Shown: positions 7,923-17,426, counted from the first letter of the stretch. The stretch: 64,000 bases of DNA from Myxococcota bacterium (GCA_028285625.1 JANQOX010000013.1:62001-126000), one strand, 5' to 3'. Notes: generated from the sequence alone by a model not told the origin. Program-made: numbers and translations.

Positions 7923-9068
7923 ATGTCCACGAACGAGACGCCGATCGCCCTGTCCACCGAACGCCTGGCCGGAGCGCAGCAGCCGCTGGAGAAGGCCACC
8001 ACCCTCCCGGCTGCGGCCTTCACCGACCCGGCCGTCTACGAGATCGAGACGTCGCGCATCTTCGAGCGCGAGTGGCTCTGTGCCGGTCGCGCCGACCAGA
8101 TCCCCGAGCCCGGCGACTACTTCACCCTCGACCTGCTCGACGAGAAGCTGGTGGTGGTGCGCGGGCGCGACGGCGTCGTCCGCGCGCTCTCGCGCGCGTG
8201 CCGCCACCGTGCCGCGGAGGTCGTGAAGGGCGAGGGCAACACCCGCTCGTTCCAGTGTCCCTACCACGCCTGGACCTACGGGCTCGACGGCCGGCTCGTG
8301 GGTGCGCCGCTCATGGGCGGCGCCGAGGGCTTCGACAAGGAGCGCTGCCGCCTGCCCGAGATCCGGAGCGAGATCTGGGAGGGTTGGATCTTCGTCAACT
8401 TCGACGCCGACGCGCCGCCCCTGGGGCCGCGCCTGGCACCGCTCTCGAAGGTCCTCGCGAACTACGCCATGTCCGACATGGTGGCCGTCGCCACCGCGAC
8501 ATTCGACTCGCCCTTCAACTGGAAGGTGCTGGTCGACAACTTCATGGAGGCGTACCACCACATCGCGATCCATCGCGACACGTTCGAGCCGATCTTCCCG
8601 GCCGAGCTCTCGCACACGCCCGACAACGAGGGCCCCTACTCGCTGCTGATCATGCCGGCACGCGAAGAGGTAGAGGACCCGATGGTCGGGCTGCCGCGCT
8701 CGGGCACGCTCGACCCGGACGAAGAGGGCCGGCTGTTGGCCGCGGTGGTCTACCCGTTCCACCTGTTCGCGCCGACCGCCGAGTCGCTCGCGTGGTACCA
8801 GCTGCTGCCCCACGGCCACGACCGCTTCACGCTTCGCATCTACAGCTGCTTTCCCAAGGCGACGCTCGACGACCCGGCGTACCAGGAGGCCGTCGAGGGC
8901 GTGAAGGCGCTCACGAAGGTGGTCCACCACCAGGACATCGAGGCCTGCGAGGCGACCTGGGCGGGTCTCGGTGCGCGCTCGTTCGAGTCGGGCCGGCTGT
9001 GTCCACTCGAGAAGCCGATCTGGCAGTTCAACCAGTGGTGGATCGAGCGGATGCTCGGGCCGAAGTAG
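7923..9068 (+). CDS. Rieske-type aromatic-ring-hydroxylating oxygenase, alpha subunit
   Basis: 381 residues. The N-terminal Rieske domain carries the 2Fe-2S ligands in CRH (C93, H95) and CPYH (C112, H115). The catalytic domain has the mononuclear iron motif DNFMEAYHHIAIH (His 212/213 and 217) and a later carboxylate near HHQDIEAC. Length and motifs fit RHO alpha subunits such as the choline/carnitine or biphenyl type. No beta subunit, ferredoxin or reductase gene is adjacent, so electrons must come from elsewhere. Lies 60 bp after the SDR gene and probably shares its transcript. Confidence 0.9.
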   Translation: MSTNETPIALSTERLAGAQQPLEKATTLPAAAFTDPAVYEIETSRIFEREWLCAGRADQIPEPGDYFTLDLLDEKLVVVRGRDGVVRALSRACRHRAAEVVKGEGNTRSFQCPYHAWTYGLDGRLVGAPLMGGAEGFDKERCRLPEIRSEIWEGWIFVNFDADAPPLGPRLAPLSKVLANYAMSDMVAVATATFDSPFNWKVLVDNFMEAYHHIAIHRDTFEPIFPAELSHTPDNEGPYSLLIMPAREEVEDPMVGLPRSGTLDPDEEGRLLAAVVYPFHLFAPTAESLAWYQLLPHGHDRFTLRIYSCFPKATLDDPAYQEAVEGVKALTKVVHHQDIEACEATWAGLGARSFESGRLCPLEKPIWQFNQWWIERMLGPK

Positions 9069-9140
9069 GCGCGGCGCCGTCGGTCTCGGCCGCCGGGGGG
9101 CCGCCCTGCTACGGTCGCGCACTCGCCGCAGGAGACCCCC

Positions 9141-10259
9141 GTGCCGCTCTCGCCCCTCGACGACTTTCTCGCGCATCAGACGACCGAGCCGTTCGCGCAC
9201 GTCTTCACCAGCGATCGCAACTTCTACGACCGCTACTACTTCAACCTGCACGCCAGCTCCGACGAGATCTTCGCGGTCTTCGGCATGGGCCAGTACCCGA
9301 ACCTGGGCGTGACCGACGCCTTTCTCGCGATCTCGCACGGCACCACCCAGACGGTGGTGCGCGCCTCGCGCGAGCTGGGCCATGACCGGCTCGATACCGG
9401 TATCGGACCGTTCCGGGTCGAGGTGGTCGAGGGGCTGCGCAAGCTGCGCCTCACCCTCGACGACAACGAGTGGGGCGTGGGGCTCGACGTGGTGTTCGAC
9501 GCGGTCTCCGAGGCCACCGAAGAGCCCAAGCACCAGATGCGGCAGTTTGGCCGGGTCACCATGGACACGTCACGCTACGCACAGCTCGGCGCCTACACGG
9601 GCACGCTCACGGTGGCCGGCAAGACCTACGAGGTCGCGCCCGACCGCTGGAAGGGCGTGCGTGATCGCTCGTGGGGTGTGCGCCCGGTGGGCGAGCCCGA
9701 GCCCCCCGGCATCCGCGTGACGGCACAGCCCCGGCACGGGTTCTTCCATCACTGGATTCCGGCGCAGTTCGACGACTTCACGGTGAAGCTCTTCTTCGAA
9801 GAGGACGCCGAAGGCGAACGGCTGATCGAGGAGGCGTCGGTCATCCCCCACTTGGGCAGCGCGCGCGAGCCGCTGGCGCTGGGGTCGCCGCGGCACGAGA
9901 TGGTGTACCGCTCGGGCGGGCGCGAGATCGAGCGCACGGTGGTGCGCGCGGCGCGACCCGACGGCGAAGACCTGGTGCTGACCTGCCATCCGCTGCGCAC
10001 GGTCTACCTGGCGGCGGGCAGCGGCTACCTGCCGGCGGGGGACTGGGGGCACGGGCAGTACCGGGGGCCCCTGGTGGTGCAGGGGCTCACCTACGACATG
10101 GGCGACCCGGCGGTGCGCAAGCAGTACGCACTTCTGAACGAAACCCTCTGCCGATTCGAGCTCGCCACGGGCGAGGTCGGCTACGGGATGCACGAGAACA
10201 TGGTGCTGGGCATCTACCGCCCCCACGGGTTCGAAGCGCCCGACGCCGTGTCGCCCTAG
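9141..10259 (+). CDS. DUF7065/DUF7064-type conserved protein
   Basis: 372 residues from GTG (preceded by AGGAGA). The segments LDTGIGPFRVEVVEGLRKLRLTLDDNEWG and DRWKGVRDRSWGVRPVGEP are hallmark blocks of the DUF7065/DUF7064 beta-sandwich pair, distantly lipocalin/CrtC-like. These proteins are frequent beside Rieske oxygenases, acyl-CoA enzymes and SDRs in steroid- or terpenoid-degrading bacteria. No catalytic residues are recognisable. Context suggests a ligand-binding or auxiliary role in the same catabolic route. Confidence 0.7.
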   Translation: MPLSPLDDFLAHQTTEPFAHVFTSDRNFYDRYYFNLHASSDEIFAVFGMGQYPNLGVTDAFLAISHGTTQTVVRASRELGHDRLDTGIGPFRVEVVEGLRKLRLTLDDNEWGVGLDVVFDAVSEATEEPKHQMRQFGRVTMDTSRYAQLGAYTGTLTVAGKTYEVAPDRWKGVRDRSWGVRPVGEPEPPGIRVTAQPRHGFFHHWIPAQFDDFTVKLFFEEDAEGERLIEEASVIPHLGSAREPLALGSPRHEMVYRSGGREIERTVVRAARPDGEDLVLTCHPLRTVYLAAGSGYLPAGDWGHGQYRGPLVVQGLTYDMGDPAVRKQYALLNETLCRFELATGEVGYGMHENMVLGIYRPHGFEAPDAVSP

Positions 10260-10337
10260 CGCAGGGCAGCCGAGATCCGGGCACACCGGGCGCGCGCGGG
10301 TGGTACACTCTCGCGTGGAGGGGTCGGGAGACCCATC

Positions 10338-10712
10338 TTGACCGTCCTGGCGATCGTGTTCGGAATGCTGATTCTCGCCGTGGGCCTCGTGGGCCTGGCG
10401 AGCCCCCAGAAGCTCCTCACCTGGGTCCGCTCTCTCGAGTCGCCCGGAGGGCTCCTGATCGCGGCCGGGGGGCGCCTCTTGTTCGCGGTGGTGCTCTGGC
10501 TCGCCGCTCCCGCTTCGAAGTACCCCCTCGCCATGCAGACGCTGGCCGGCGTGGCCGCATTCGCGTCGCTGGTGCTGCCGCTCCTCGGTCAGGAGCGCTT
10601 CGCGGCCTTCGTCGACGGGTTCTCCCGATCGTCGGCGGCCGTGGTGCGGGTCTGGCTGCTGTCGGCCGTGGCTTTCGGTGGCTTCGTCACCTGGGCGGCG
10701 CTCCCGGCCTAG
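10338..10712 (+). CDS. Small four-helix membrane protein, unknown
   Basis: 124 residues starting at TTG with GGGAG seven bases upstream. Four hydrophobic segments are visible, about residues 1-22, 40-58, 65-84 and 102-122, separated by short loops; there is no cysteine or charged intramembrane motif. I do not recognise the family. It sits between the DUF7065 gene and an enoyl-CoA hydratase. Confidence 0.65.
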   Translation: MTVLAIVFGMLILAVGLVGLASPQKLLTWVRSLESPGGLLIAAGGRLLFAVVLWLAAPASKYPLAMQTLAGVAAFASLVLPLLGQERFAAFVDGFSRSSAAVVRVWLLSAVAFGGFVTWAALPA

Positions 10713-10816
10713 CCCGGCAGTGAGATCCGCCGCGCGACCCTGGCGCGGCCGACAGGCATCGCGCTACGCACGGTGGGCGACCGCGCCAGGCGGCCGTGCG
10801 CCCTGGGAGCCCGCCG

Positions 10817-11620
10817 ATGTCCGAACCCGTACTCGTCGTCGAGAGCCACGAACACGTGCGCCTGTTGCGGCTGAACCGTCCGGCGCGCAAGAACGCCCTC
10901 ACCTCCGAGCTGGGCTGGGCCATCGTCGCCGCCCTCGAGGAAGCCGCGGGGGACGACGACGTGCGGGTGGTGGCCGTCACCGGTGCGGGCGATGCGTTCT
11001 GTTCGGGGCTCGACCTCTCGGACCCCGGCGGCGAGGCCCGGCCCCCGATCTCGGGCCAGGAGGCCGTGCTCGACGACCTCGGCTGGATCAATCGCATTCC
11101 GCTCCTGACGCGGCGGCGCTGCGAGAAGCCGGTGGTGGCCGGCATCGACGGCGTGGCCGTAGGGGCCGGGTTCTCGTTGGCCATGGCGGCGGACCTTCGC
11201 GTGGCCAGCGAGCGGGCGCGCTTGCTGGGCGGCTACCCGCGCGCGGGCACCTCGCCCGACGGCGGCCTCACCTGGACGCTGCCCCAGGCCGTGGGATACG
11301 AGAACGCGCTGCGCGTCCTGCTCGAGCAGGAGATGATCCCTGCCGACCGCGCCCGCGCCTACGGGCTGGTGGGCGAGGTGGTGCCCACGGAGGGCTTCGA
11401 CGAAACCCTGATCGACTATTGCGCGCGGCTCGCCACGGTGGCGCCCCTCGCCGTCCGCCAGACCAAGCGCATGATCGGCCAGGCCACGACCCCGGCCGAC
11501 CTCGAGGCGCACCTGCGCGACGAACTGCGCAACGCCCGGCGCGGCCTCGATACCGAGGACGGCAAGGAGGCCGTGCAGGCCATCCTCGAGAAGCGCGCGC
11601 CCGTCTTCCGGGGCCGGTAG
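10817..11620 (+). CDS. Enoyl-CoA hydratase/isomerase family protein
   Basis: 267 residues. Crotonase signatures: RLNRPARKNALTSELG, oxyanion segment GAGDAFCSGLDLS, and IDGVAVGAGFSLAMAADLRVAS. The region after YPRAGTSPDGGLTWTLPQAVG lacks the usual catalytic glutamate seen in classic hydratases (an Asp-Gly-Gly is present), so it may be an isomerase or another crotonase activity. Five bases separate it from the ketopantoate-reductase-like gene; likely one transcript. Confidence 0.85.
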   Translation: MSEPVLVVESHEHVRLLRLNRPARKNALTSELGWAIVAALEEAAGDDDVRVVAVTGAGDAFCSGLDLSDPGGEARPPISGQEAVLDDLGWINRIPLLTRRRCEKPVVAGIDGVAVGAGFSLAMAADLRVASERARLLGGYPRAGTSPDGGLTWTLPQAVGYENALRVLLEQEMIPADRARAYGLVGEVVPTEGFDETLIDYCARLATVAPLAVRQTKRMIGQATTPADLEAHLRDELRNARRGLDTEDGKEAVQAILEKRAPVFRGR

Positions 11621-11625
11621 CCCCG

Positions 11626-12519
11626 ATGGCGCGCGTCGCGGTGGTGGGGGTCGGCGCCATCGGCGGCTCGATCGCGGCCGATCTCTTCGAACTCGGCCGG
11701 CACGACCTGCTGCTGTGCGCGCGCAGCGGCTTCGATGCGCTGGAGGTGAGGCACCCGGGCGGCACGGCGCGCGTCACGGCCCCCGTGCTCCACCGCCCTG
11801 CCGAGCTGGGGCCGGTCGACTGGGTGCTGCTCGCCACCAAGGCCCATCAGAGTGCCGAGGCGGTGCCATGGCTCGAGGCCGGCTGTGGAGCCGGCGCGCA
11901 GGTGGCCGTCCTCCAGAACGGCGTCGATCACGAAGAGCGCATCGCGCCGCTCGTGCCGGCAGGCACGGCGGTGTTGCCGGTGGTGGTGCAGCTGCCGGCC
12001 GAACGCACGGCGCCCGGGCGCGTCGAGCAGGACCGTGATGGCGCCCTGATCGTGCCCGAGGGCGAGACCGGGCAGCGGTTCGCCGCGCTCTTCGAAGGCG
12101 CCCGCACCCGGGTCGTGGTCCACGCCGACTTCGCCACCCAGGCGTGGTGGAAGCTGATGATGAACGCGGCCCTGGGCGGCGTCTGCGCCGTGCTCATCCG
12201 CGACAACGCCGTCGCGGCCGAGCCGCCCATTCGCGATCTGGTGCTGGCGCTGATGCGCGAGGTCGGCGAGGTCGGCCGCGCCTGCGGCGCGAAGCTTCCG
12301 CCCGACGCGCCGGAGAAGACGCTCGACGCGGTGCTCGCGGCCGCAGGGGGTCACTGGTCATCCATCGTCGTCGACCGCCGCGAGGGCCGACCCATGGAGT
12401 GGGAGGTCCGCAACGCCGTCGTCGGACGCCTCGGCCGCCGCCAGGGCGTGCCGACGCCGCTCAACGACGCCATCACCGCGCTGCTCCAGGCGGCCGACGC
12501 CGCTTCAGCGGTCGCCTGA
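11626..12519 (+). CDS. 2-dehydropantoate 2-reductase-like (ApbA/PanE family)
   Basis: 297 residues. The N-terminal Rossmann loop VVGVGAIGGSIAADL is followed by the ApbA/PanE lysine segment LATKAHQSAEAV, the NGVDHEE motif and, in the C-terminal helical domain, WWKLMMNAALGGVCAV (catalytic Lys region K-x3-N) and an SS-x10-R-(x)-ME(W) block. True PanE makes pantoate for coenzyme A; family members also act on other 2-oxo acids, and the neighbouring crotonase hints at a catabolic role. Its 3' end overlaps the convergent phosphatase gene by 15 bp. Confidence 0.8.
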   Translation: MARVAVVGVGAIGGSIAADLFELGRHDLLLCARSGFDALEVRHPGGTARVTAPVLHRPAELGPVDWVLLATKAHQSAEAVPWLEAGCGAGAQVAVLQNGVDHEERIAPLVPAGTAVLPVVVQLPAERTAPGRVEQDRDGALIVPEGETGQRFAALFEGARTRVVVHADFATQAWWKLMMNAALGGVCAVLIRDNAVAAEPPIRDLVLALMREVGEVGRACGAKLPPDAPEKTLDAVLAAAGGHWSSIVVDRREGRPMEWEVRNAVVGRLGRRQGVPTPLNDAITALLQAADAASAVA

Positions 12520-14448
12520 AACGGGGGCGGCCCGCGCCTCCACGCGGCAGGGGGCGCCCTTCTCGATGGCGAAGGCGTCGCGCACCTCGCCCTCGTCGTC
12601 CACGAAGCGTGCGTCGAGGCGGCAGCCGTCGATGTCGATCACCAGCGAGCCGTGGCCCTCGAACGACACCGCCATGTTCGGGTGGTCGTAGGTGCCGGGG
12701 CCGGTCTGGCCCGCGCTGCCGGCCACCACGTAGAGCGTGCCCTCCTGGCCACCCTCGCCGGTGCGGTGCACGTCGACCCCGTCTTCGCGCTCGGCCTGCG
12801 CCGCCGTCCGGCCGGCCTCGAAGTGCCAGGTACCGGGATGCGGGCCGCGCAACAGGTGCGAACGCTCGTAGCCGTGGCTGTGGCCGGAGAGCACGAGATC
12901 GACGCCGGCCTGCTCGAGGATCGGGACGGCGTGGGCGCGGATGTCGCGCGACTGCAGCTCGCGATCGTCGTGATGGGTGCCCCGACTGAAGGGGGTGTGG
13001 TGCAAGTAGACCACGCGCCAGTCGATGGCATCGGCGTCTGCCACCACGCGTTCGGCGAGCCAGCGCAGCATGGGCCCCGTGGGCGTGCGGTCGCTCTTGT
13101 CCGAGTCGAGCGCCAGCAGCTGCACGCGCCCCCAGCGCGCCTCGTGGTAGCTCTCGGTGCCGGACGTCTCGTCGGGTAGTGTCATGGCTTCGAACAGGTG
13201 CGTCTCGCCGGTGAGCGGCGAGACGGCATTCACGTCGTGGTTGCCCACGGCGGGCAGGAACGGCGTGCGCCGCAGGGCGCGGCCGTAGACGTCGAAGAAG
13301 TTGGCCTGCCAATCGGCGGGGGTGCCGCTGGGGTAGGCGCTGTCGCCGAGGCTCAGCCACAGGTCGGCCGGTCGCCGACCCGCCCACGACTGGTAGGCGT
13401 CGCGTACCGCGCGGGCGTACTTGTTGCCGGTGCCCGGGTCGCCGGTCACCCAGAGGCGAAGCGGCGCGCCCTGCCCCGGCGTCGGCGCAGTCCGGAACGC
13501 ACAGTGGTGGCGAAGGCCTGCCAGCTCGAAGCCATCGGCATCGATGCCGTATCCGTACTCGGTGCCGGGCTCGAGCCCCTCGAGGACGATCTCGTGCTCG
13601 AGGCCGCGCGGCGACTCGGCGCTCACCTGGGTCTGCCCGTCGGGCTGCGTCACGAAGCGCACGCGGCCCACCGTCTCGCGACTGGTCGTGAACCGGATGC
13701 TCACCGAGGTGTCGGTGAGGCGCTGCAGGTACGGGCCGCGCAAGAGCAGTGGGGCGTCTTCGGCGGCCTGGGCAATCAGGGCGGCATCGAACACGAGATC
13801 GCCGTCCGGGCGCGTGTTGTGGAGCGCCACCGCCAGCAGGTTGCGACCGGCTCGCAGGCGACCGGCCGGGAGGGCGTGGCGCACGAAGCGGTCCTCTTCG
13901 TCACCCCCGATCGAGCGCGGGGCGCGCGTCTGCGCGTCGATGCGCCGGCCGCCCACCATGTTGCTGCGCAGGACCTCCGAGCCATTCAGGAAGACGCGCG
14001 CGCCGTCGTCGACGCGCAGCTCCAGCACCAGACCCTTCACCTCGTCGGGGGCAGCCACCTCGAACGCGTGGCGCAGGAAGATCGCAGCCTGGTCGGCGTC
14101 GGCCGGGCGCGCGACCTCGGTGGCGATGTCGTCGTCGCCAAAGCCGAGCGGGGCCCGAACCTCGGTGAATGCACCGGGCGGCACCTGATCCGCGGCGAGG
14201 GCGGGTGTCAGGGGCGGCAGCGCCAGCTCGGGGTCCACGCCCACCTGCCAGGTGGCGCCGCGCGGCACCAGCACGGTGCCCTCCAGCGGGACCTCTCGCT
14301 GCGCGCAAGCCGCGATGAGCCCCGTGAGCAACAGCACGGCCGCAACCCGCGGCAGGCCGGAGAAGCCCCTTCGGCCGCGGCGTCGGGCTGCGCGCGGTCG
14401 AGCCCCGCCCGCCGGGCGGGGCTCGGCTCGGCTAGGCAGCGAGGCCAC
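12505..14448 (-). CDS. Purple-acid-phosphatase-like metallophosphoesterase, lipoprotein
   Basis: About 647 residues. An Arg-rich N-region leads to [16 protein letters not shown], a lipobox. A beta-rich region (about 60-210) precedes a fibronectin-III-like PAP domain ([30 protein letters not shown]) and the metallophosphoesterase core with [29 protein letters not shown] and SGHSHGYER, a full set of dimetal ligands. It probably hydrolyses phosphomonoesters at the cell envelope. No ATG is available: GTG at 14448, inside the last codons of htpX, is my choice; the exact start is uncertain because a GC hairpin lies in between. Confidence 0.8.
   Translation of the reverse strand: MASLPSRAEPRPAGGARPRAARRRGRRGFSGLPRVAAVLLLTGLIAACAQREVPLEGTVLVPRGATWQVGVDPELALPPLTPALAADQVPPGAFTEVRAPLGFGDDDIATEVARPADADQAAIFLRHAFEVAAPDEVKGLVLELRVDDGARVFLNGSEVLRSNMVGGRRIDAQTRAPRSIGGDEEDRFVRHALPAGRLRAGRNLLAVALHNTRPDGDLVFDAALIAQAAEDAPLLLRGPYLQRLTDTSVSIRFTTSRETVGRVRFVTQPDGQTQVSAESPRGLEHEIVLEGLEPGTEYGYGIDADGFELAGLRHHCAFRTAPTPGQGAPLRLWVTGDPGTGNKYARAVRDAYQSWAGRRPADLWLSLGDSAYPSGTPADWQANFFDVYGRALRRTPFLPAVGNHDVNAVSPLTGETHLFEAMTLPDETSGTESYHEARWGRVQLLALDSDKSDRTPTGPMLRWLAERVVADADAIDWRVVYLHHTPFSRGTHHDDRELQSRDIRAHAVPILEQAGVDLVLSGHSHGYERSHLLRGPHPGTWHFEAGRTAAQAEREDGVDVHRTGEGGQEGTLYVVAGSAGQTGPGTYDHPNMAVSFEGHGSLVIDIDGCRLDARFVDDEGEVRDAFAIEKGAPCRVEARAAPVSGDR
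14399..14425 (-). terminator. Perfect GC hairpin after htpX
   Basis: CGAGCCCCGCCCG at 14399-14411 and its exact complement at 14413-14425 lie 7 bp beyond the htpX stop codon. No T-tract follows on the minus strand. It could stop transcription or only stabilise the 3' end, and it lies inside the proposed N-terminal codons of the phosphatase, which makes that start less certain. Confidence 0.4.
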
Positions 14449-15325
14449 CCTCGCTCTTGAGGCGCGCGATGCGGTCGTCGAGCGACGGGTGCGACGCGAA
14501 CAGCATGCCGAAGCGTGACTTCGTACCGCCGGAGATGCCGAACGCATTCAGCTGCTCGGGCAGGGCCTCGTCGCCGCCCCCCTTCAGCGCCTCGAGCGCC
14601 GCGATCATGTTGGGCGCGCCGGCCAGGCGCGCGGCGCCGGCATCGGCCCGGTACTCGCGCTGCCGCGAGAACCACATGACGATGGTGCTCGCGAGGATGC
14701 CGAGGAAGATCTGCGCGAGGATCGTGGTGATGAAGTAGGCCGGGCCGTAGCCGCGCTCGGTCTTGAAGACCACGCGATCGATGGTGTGGCCGATGATGCG
14801 CGAGAAGAAGATCACGAAGGTGTTCACCACGCCCTGAACGAGCGTGAGCGTCACCATGTCGCCGTTGGCCACGTGACTGATCTCGTGGCCGATCACCGCA
14901 TCGACCTCGTTCGGTCGCATGTGCTGGAGCAGACCGGTCGACACCGCCACCAGCGCCGAGTTCTTGCGGGCGCCGGTCGCAAAGGCGTTGGGCTGCGGCG
15001 ACTCGAAGATTGCCACCTCGGGCATGGACACGCCGGCGGCCTGCGCATGCTTGCTGACGGTCTGGAACAGCCACTGCTCGGTCTGGGTGCGCGGCTCGGC
15101 GATGACCTGGGCCCCGGTCATGCGCTTGGCCATGAACTTCGACAGCGCGAGCGAGATGAACGAGCCGCCCATGCCGAAGATGGCCGAGAAGACCAGGAGC
15201 GACTCGTAGTTGAGGTTCACCCCCTGCTCGTCGAGGATGCTCTCGATCCCGACCAGCCAGAGCACGACGCTCAGGACGATCATGATCGCGATGTTCGTGG
15301 CCAGGAAGAGCGCGATTCGCTTCAT
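14432..15325 (-). CDS. htpX: HtpX membrane zinc metalloprotease
   Basis: 297 residues. Two N-terminal membrane helices (about 5-27 and 40-60), then the zinc motif HEISH (H147, E148, H151), a second hydrophobic pair (about 160-205) and the third-ligand region [14 protein letters not shown]. It degrades misfolded inner-membrane proteins with FtsH. The order, length and the start motif [14 protein letters not shown] agree closely with E. coli HtpX. ATG at 15325; gene is monocistronic unless the phosphatase is co-transcribed. Confidence 0.95.
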   Translation of the reverse strand: MKRIALFLATNIAIMIVLSVVLWLVGIESILDEQGVNLNYESLLVFSAIFGMGGSFISLALSKFMAKRMTGAQVIAEPRTQTEQWLFQTVSKHAQAAGVSMPEVAIFESPQPNAFATGARKNSALVAVSTGLLQHMRPNEVDAVIGHEISHVANGDMVTLTLVQGVVNTFVIFFSRIIGHTIDRVVFKTERGYGPAYFITTILAQIFLGILASTIVMWFSRQREYRADAGAARLAGAPNMIAALEALKGGGDEALPEQLNAFGISGGTKSRFGMLFASHPSLDDRIARLKSEGGLAA

Positions 15326-15456
15326 CGCTTGGGGGGACCTCCGATACGGATGAAGCCCGGCGCGTACGACCCCATGGGGTCGCCAGGCCAGGCAGTCCTC
15401 GAAGGATGGTCTCCAGGCAGCGACCGTCAAGCCGAAGGCGTCGACCACGAAAGGAA

Positions 15457-15481
15457 ACGCCCCGCGGGTGACGCGGGGCGT
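15457..15481 (-). terminator. Intrinsic-type terminator of the 7TM-1 operon
   Basis: ACGCCCCGCG at 15457-15466, loop GGTGA, CGCGGGGCGT at 15472-15481: a perfect 10 bp stem. Read on the minus strand the stem is followed by TTTCCTTTC. It lies 53 bp after the stop of the 7TM gene, in the otherwise empty 208 bp between that gene and htpX. Confidence 0.65.
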
Positions 15482-15533
15482 GACGAAGGCGTCGGGGTGG
15501 GGCGCGCCGTGTGCCGCGCGCGCCGCGGACGTG

Positions 15534-16265
15534 TCAGGCGGTCGCGACGAGCCAGCGTCGGTAGAAACGGGGCGGCAGGAAGGCCAGGTAGATCACCACG
15601 GCCGATCCGAAGCCAGCGACGCCGATGGCGAGCATCGCCACGGGGTCGTTCAAGGGGTCGGGTGCGGTGAACAGGCGCAGCGTCGACACGCCGATCCCGC
15701 CGGCGGCCAGCAGCCCGGCGTAGCCCCAGAGCAGGAAGCGGTTCGCGACCTGGGGATCGGACAGGCCCAGGGCCATGCGCTTCTTCGACAGGCCGTACCA
15801 GCGGATGCCCTCGATGGCCGTCCACAGGTAGGACACTGCCACCGTGATCTGCTGCGGGAGCATGAAGGGCCGCGTCGGGCGCGCACCGGCTTCGAGCATC
15901 AACGTGCTGACCACCGAGTGGACTGCGATCGCGCCGAGCACGCCCATGCACGAGAAGGCCAACACGCGCGCCCAGACCTCGACGGGCCGGAACACGCGCC
16001 AGGTGAAGACGAAGATCGCGATCGAGCCGATGGCGGTGGCGAGATTGCCGCCGGCGAAGCCGAGCTTGGCGAGACCGAGCGGGACGTCCGGCGACTGCGC
16101 CATCAGGCCCAGCGGGTAGCCGATCAGCCCCACGCAGACGAAGCCCAGGCCCACCGCGAACTCCGGCAGCTGGCGCGTCTTGCGGGCCAGCAGCAGGAGG
16201 CGGATTCCGACCAGGCCGCCGACCCCGATGAAGCAGAGGGCGGCTGCGAGCGCCAGGAGCTTCAA
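15534..16265 (-). CDS. Seven-helix membrane protein, paralogue 1 of 3 in this window
   Basis: 243 residues with seven predicted membrane segments. Three conserved motifs fall in alternate loops: [14 protein letters not shown] after helix 1, FTWRVFRP after helix 3 and [20 protein letters not shown] between helices 5 and 6. The same motifs occur in the products at 24091-24804 and 61996-62745. Positive charges put the N-terminus outside. I know of no named family. It starts with TTG overlapping the TGA of the 102-residue gene upstream (TTGA), so the two are translationally coupled. Confidence 0.75.
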   Translation of the reverse strand: MKLLALAAALCFIGVGGLVGIRLLLLARKTRQLPEFAVGLGFVCVGLIGYPLGLMAQSPDVPLGLAKLGFAGGNLATAIGSIAIFVFTWRVFRPVEVWARVLAFSCMGVLGAIAVHSVVSTLMLEAGARPTRPFMLPQQITVAVSYLWTAIEGIRWYGLSKKRMALGLSDPQVANRFLLWGYAGLLAAGGIGVSTLRLFTAPDPLNDPVAMLAIGVAGFGSAVVIYLAFLPPRFYRRWLVATA

Positions 16266-16570
16266 CTACCGCCCCCGAGACGCTGGAAGACGGCATCGGG
16301 CGTCTCGCCCGTGTCTCCGCCCGAGAGCCCGGACACGCCGGTAGCGATCGCGGCGCAGACCTCCTCGCCTCCGTCGATGCCGCGCGAACCGAGCTCGGCC
16401 GGCAGGATGCGATCCAGCACCACGGCCATCTGGTCCGGCGAGACCGTGCGTGCCTCGAGACCGGCCTGCTTGAGCGCGATGCGGACGGTGCCGCGCGCGG
16501 CCAGGCGGTCGAGCGAGGTGCGCTCTTCGAGCGCGGTGCAGACGAATTCGAAGGCTTGCGAGTCGGCCAA
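16262..16570 (-). CDS. Hypothetical 102-residue protein coupled to 7TM-1
   Basis: TTG start at 16570 with GGAGAGAGG upstream. The product is soluble and mildly acidic; residues 1-60 look helical (FVCTALEERTSLDRLAARGTVRIALKQAG) and the C-terminal 40 residues are Gly/Ser/Asp-rich. No family recognised. Its stop codon overlaps the start of the seven-helix protein, so a partner or regulatory role for that protein is the simplest guess. Confidence 0.6.
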   Translation of the reverse strand: MADSQAFEFVCTALEERTSLDRLAARGTVRIALKQAGLEARTVSPDQMAVVLDRILPAELGSRGIDGGEEVCAAIATGVSGLSGGDTGETPDAVFQRLGGGS

Positions 16571-16769
16571 GGAGTGTCCCCTCTCTCCTCGGGAGTGCGG
16601 GGTCTAGATCGGGCCGCCCGGGCCGCAACTTGAGCGGCTTCGGGCCCGCCCCGGGGTGCTTTCGGGCGCCTATCGACGGGCGTATGCTGGCTCGATGGAC
16701 GGCCCCGAACGCTTCATCCAGACCCGGTCGTGGCGCGTGCGGCGGCCGACGCGGTTCAGCCCTGGCCCG

Positions 16770-17426
16770 ATGCGCGCGCTCGCCGCGCTCGCGGCAGTGC
16801 TGTGCCTCGGCTGCGCGGGGCAAAAAGGACCCAGCCAGGCGACCTCGGAGAAGCCGAAGGAGAGCCGCTGGCAGGTCCGGGTGATCGAGGTCGCCGACGC
16901 GGGGCCCTACCTCGACGTGCGGCTGTTCGGCAAGTCGGTGGTGGGCCGCAAGGAAGGCGAGCGGCGCTTCTTCTTCCCGGCGTCCGAAGCGTGCAAGGGC
17001 GCGCTGGTCGAGGGCAGCTCGGCCCTCTACCGGGCGGTCGGGCCGTTCGGGCAGTTCAAGGACCTGTCCGGCCAACGCTGCGACCCGGTGGGCGTGGCGT
17101 CGCTGGTGGCCTGGCGCGATGCCCGGGCCTACCGGCGCGACCCCTTCCACGCCCCACGTGTACAGGCCGAGTATCACACCGTCTTCGAGAACGAGCGCGT
17201 GCTGCTCGCACGCGGGCGCTTTCCGCTGGCCCTCGAGATGCGCTGGCCCGAGCCCATGGACTCGGTCGCCGTGATGCCGGCCGATCCGACCTGTCGCGCG
17301 GCGTTGGCGCAGGGTGAGGCCACGATGGAGTACCACGGCTCGGGACCCGACGTGTTCATCCTGGAAGTGGACGAGGGCCAGTGCCCGATCGTAGGCTTCG
17401 CGATACCGACCGAGCAGACCCCCTGA
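16770..17426 (+). CDS. Lipoprotein of unknown function
   Basis: 218 residues from ATG at 16770, which gives MRALAALAAVLCLGCAG, a clean lipoprotein signal; ATG at 16695 would add 25 Arg-rich residues. The mature part (from C16) has a Ser/Lys-rich linker and then a mixed alpha/beta region with paired cysteines (SEACKG, GQRCDPVG, DPTCRAA, EGQCPIVG) that may form disulphides. No family recognised. Divergent from the 7TM-1 operon. Confidence 0.7.
   Translation: MRALAALAAVLCLGCAGQKGPSQATSEKPKESRWQVRVIEVADAGPYLDVRLFGKSVVGRKEGERRFFFPASEACKGALVEGSSALYRAVGPFGQFKDLSGQRCDPVGVASLVAWRDARAYRRDPFHAPRVQAEYHTVFENERVLLARGRFPLALEMRWPEPMDSVAVMPADPTCRAALAQGEATMEYHGSGPDVFILEVDEGQCPIVGFAIPTEQTP

Noticed and set aside
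6900..9533. A very long open frame on the minus strand antisense to the SDR and Rieske genes, merging with the AraC frame
   Set aside because: Its sequence is compositionally biased and has no domain beyond the AraC part at 5862-6884, while the plus strand encodes perfect SDR and Rieske motifs. GC-rich third positions create such empty frames.
10817..12519. Pantothenate biosynthesis operon
   Set aside because: Only a PanE-family enzyme is present, next to a crotonase; panB and panC are absent, and the family has other substrates.
16695..16770. Longer start (ATG 16695) for the lipoprotein
   Set aside because: It would place 25 Arg-rich residues before the signal sequence; ATG 16770 gives a normal lipoprotein leader. 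Neither has a clear ribosome binding site, so it is a preference only.
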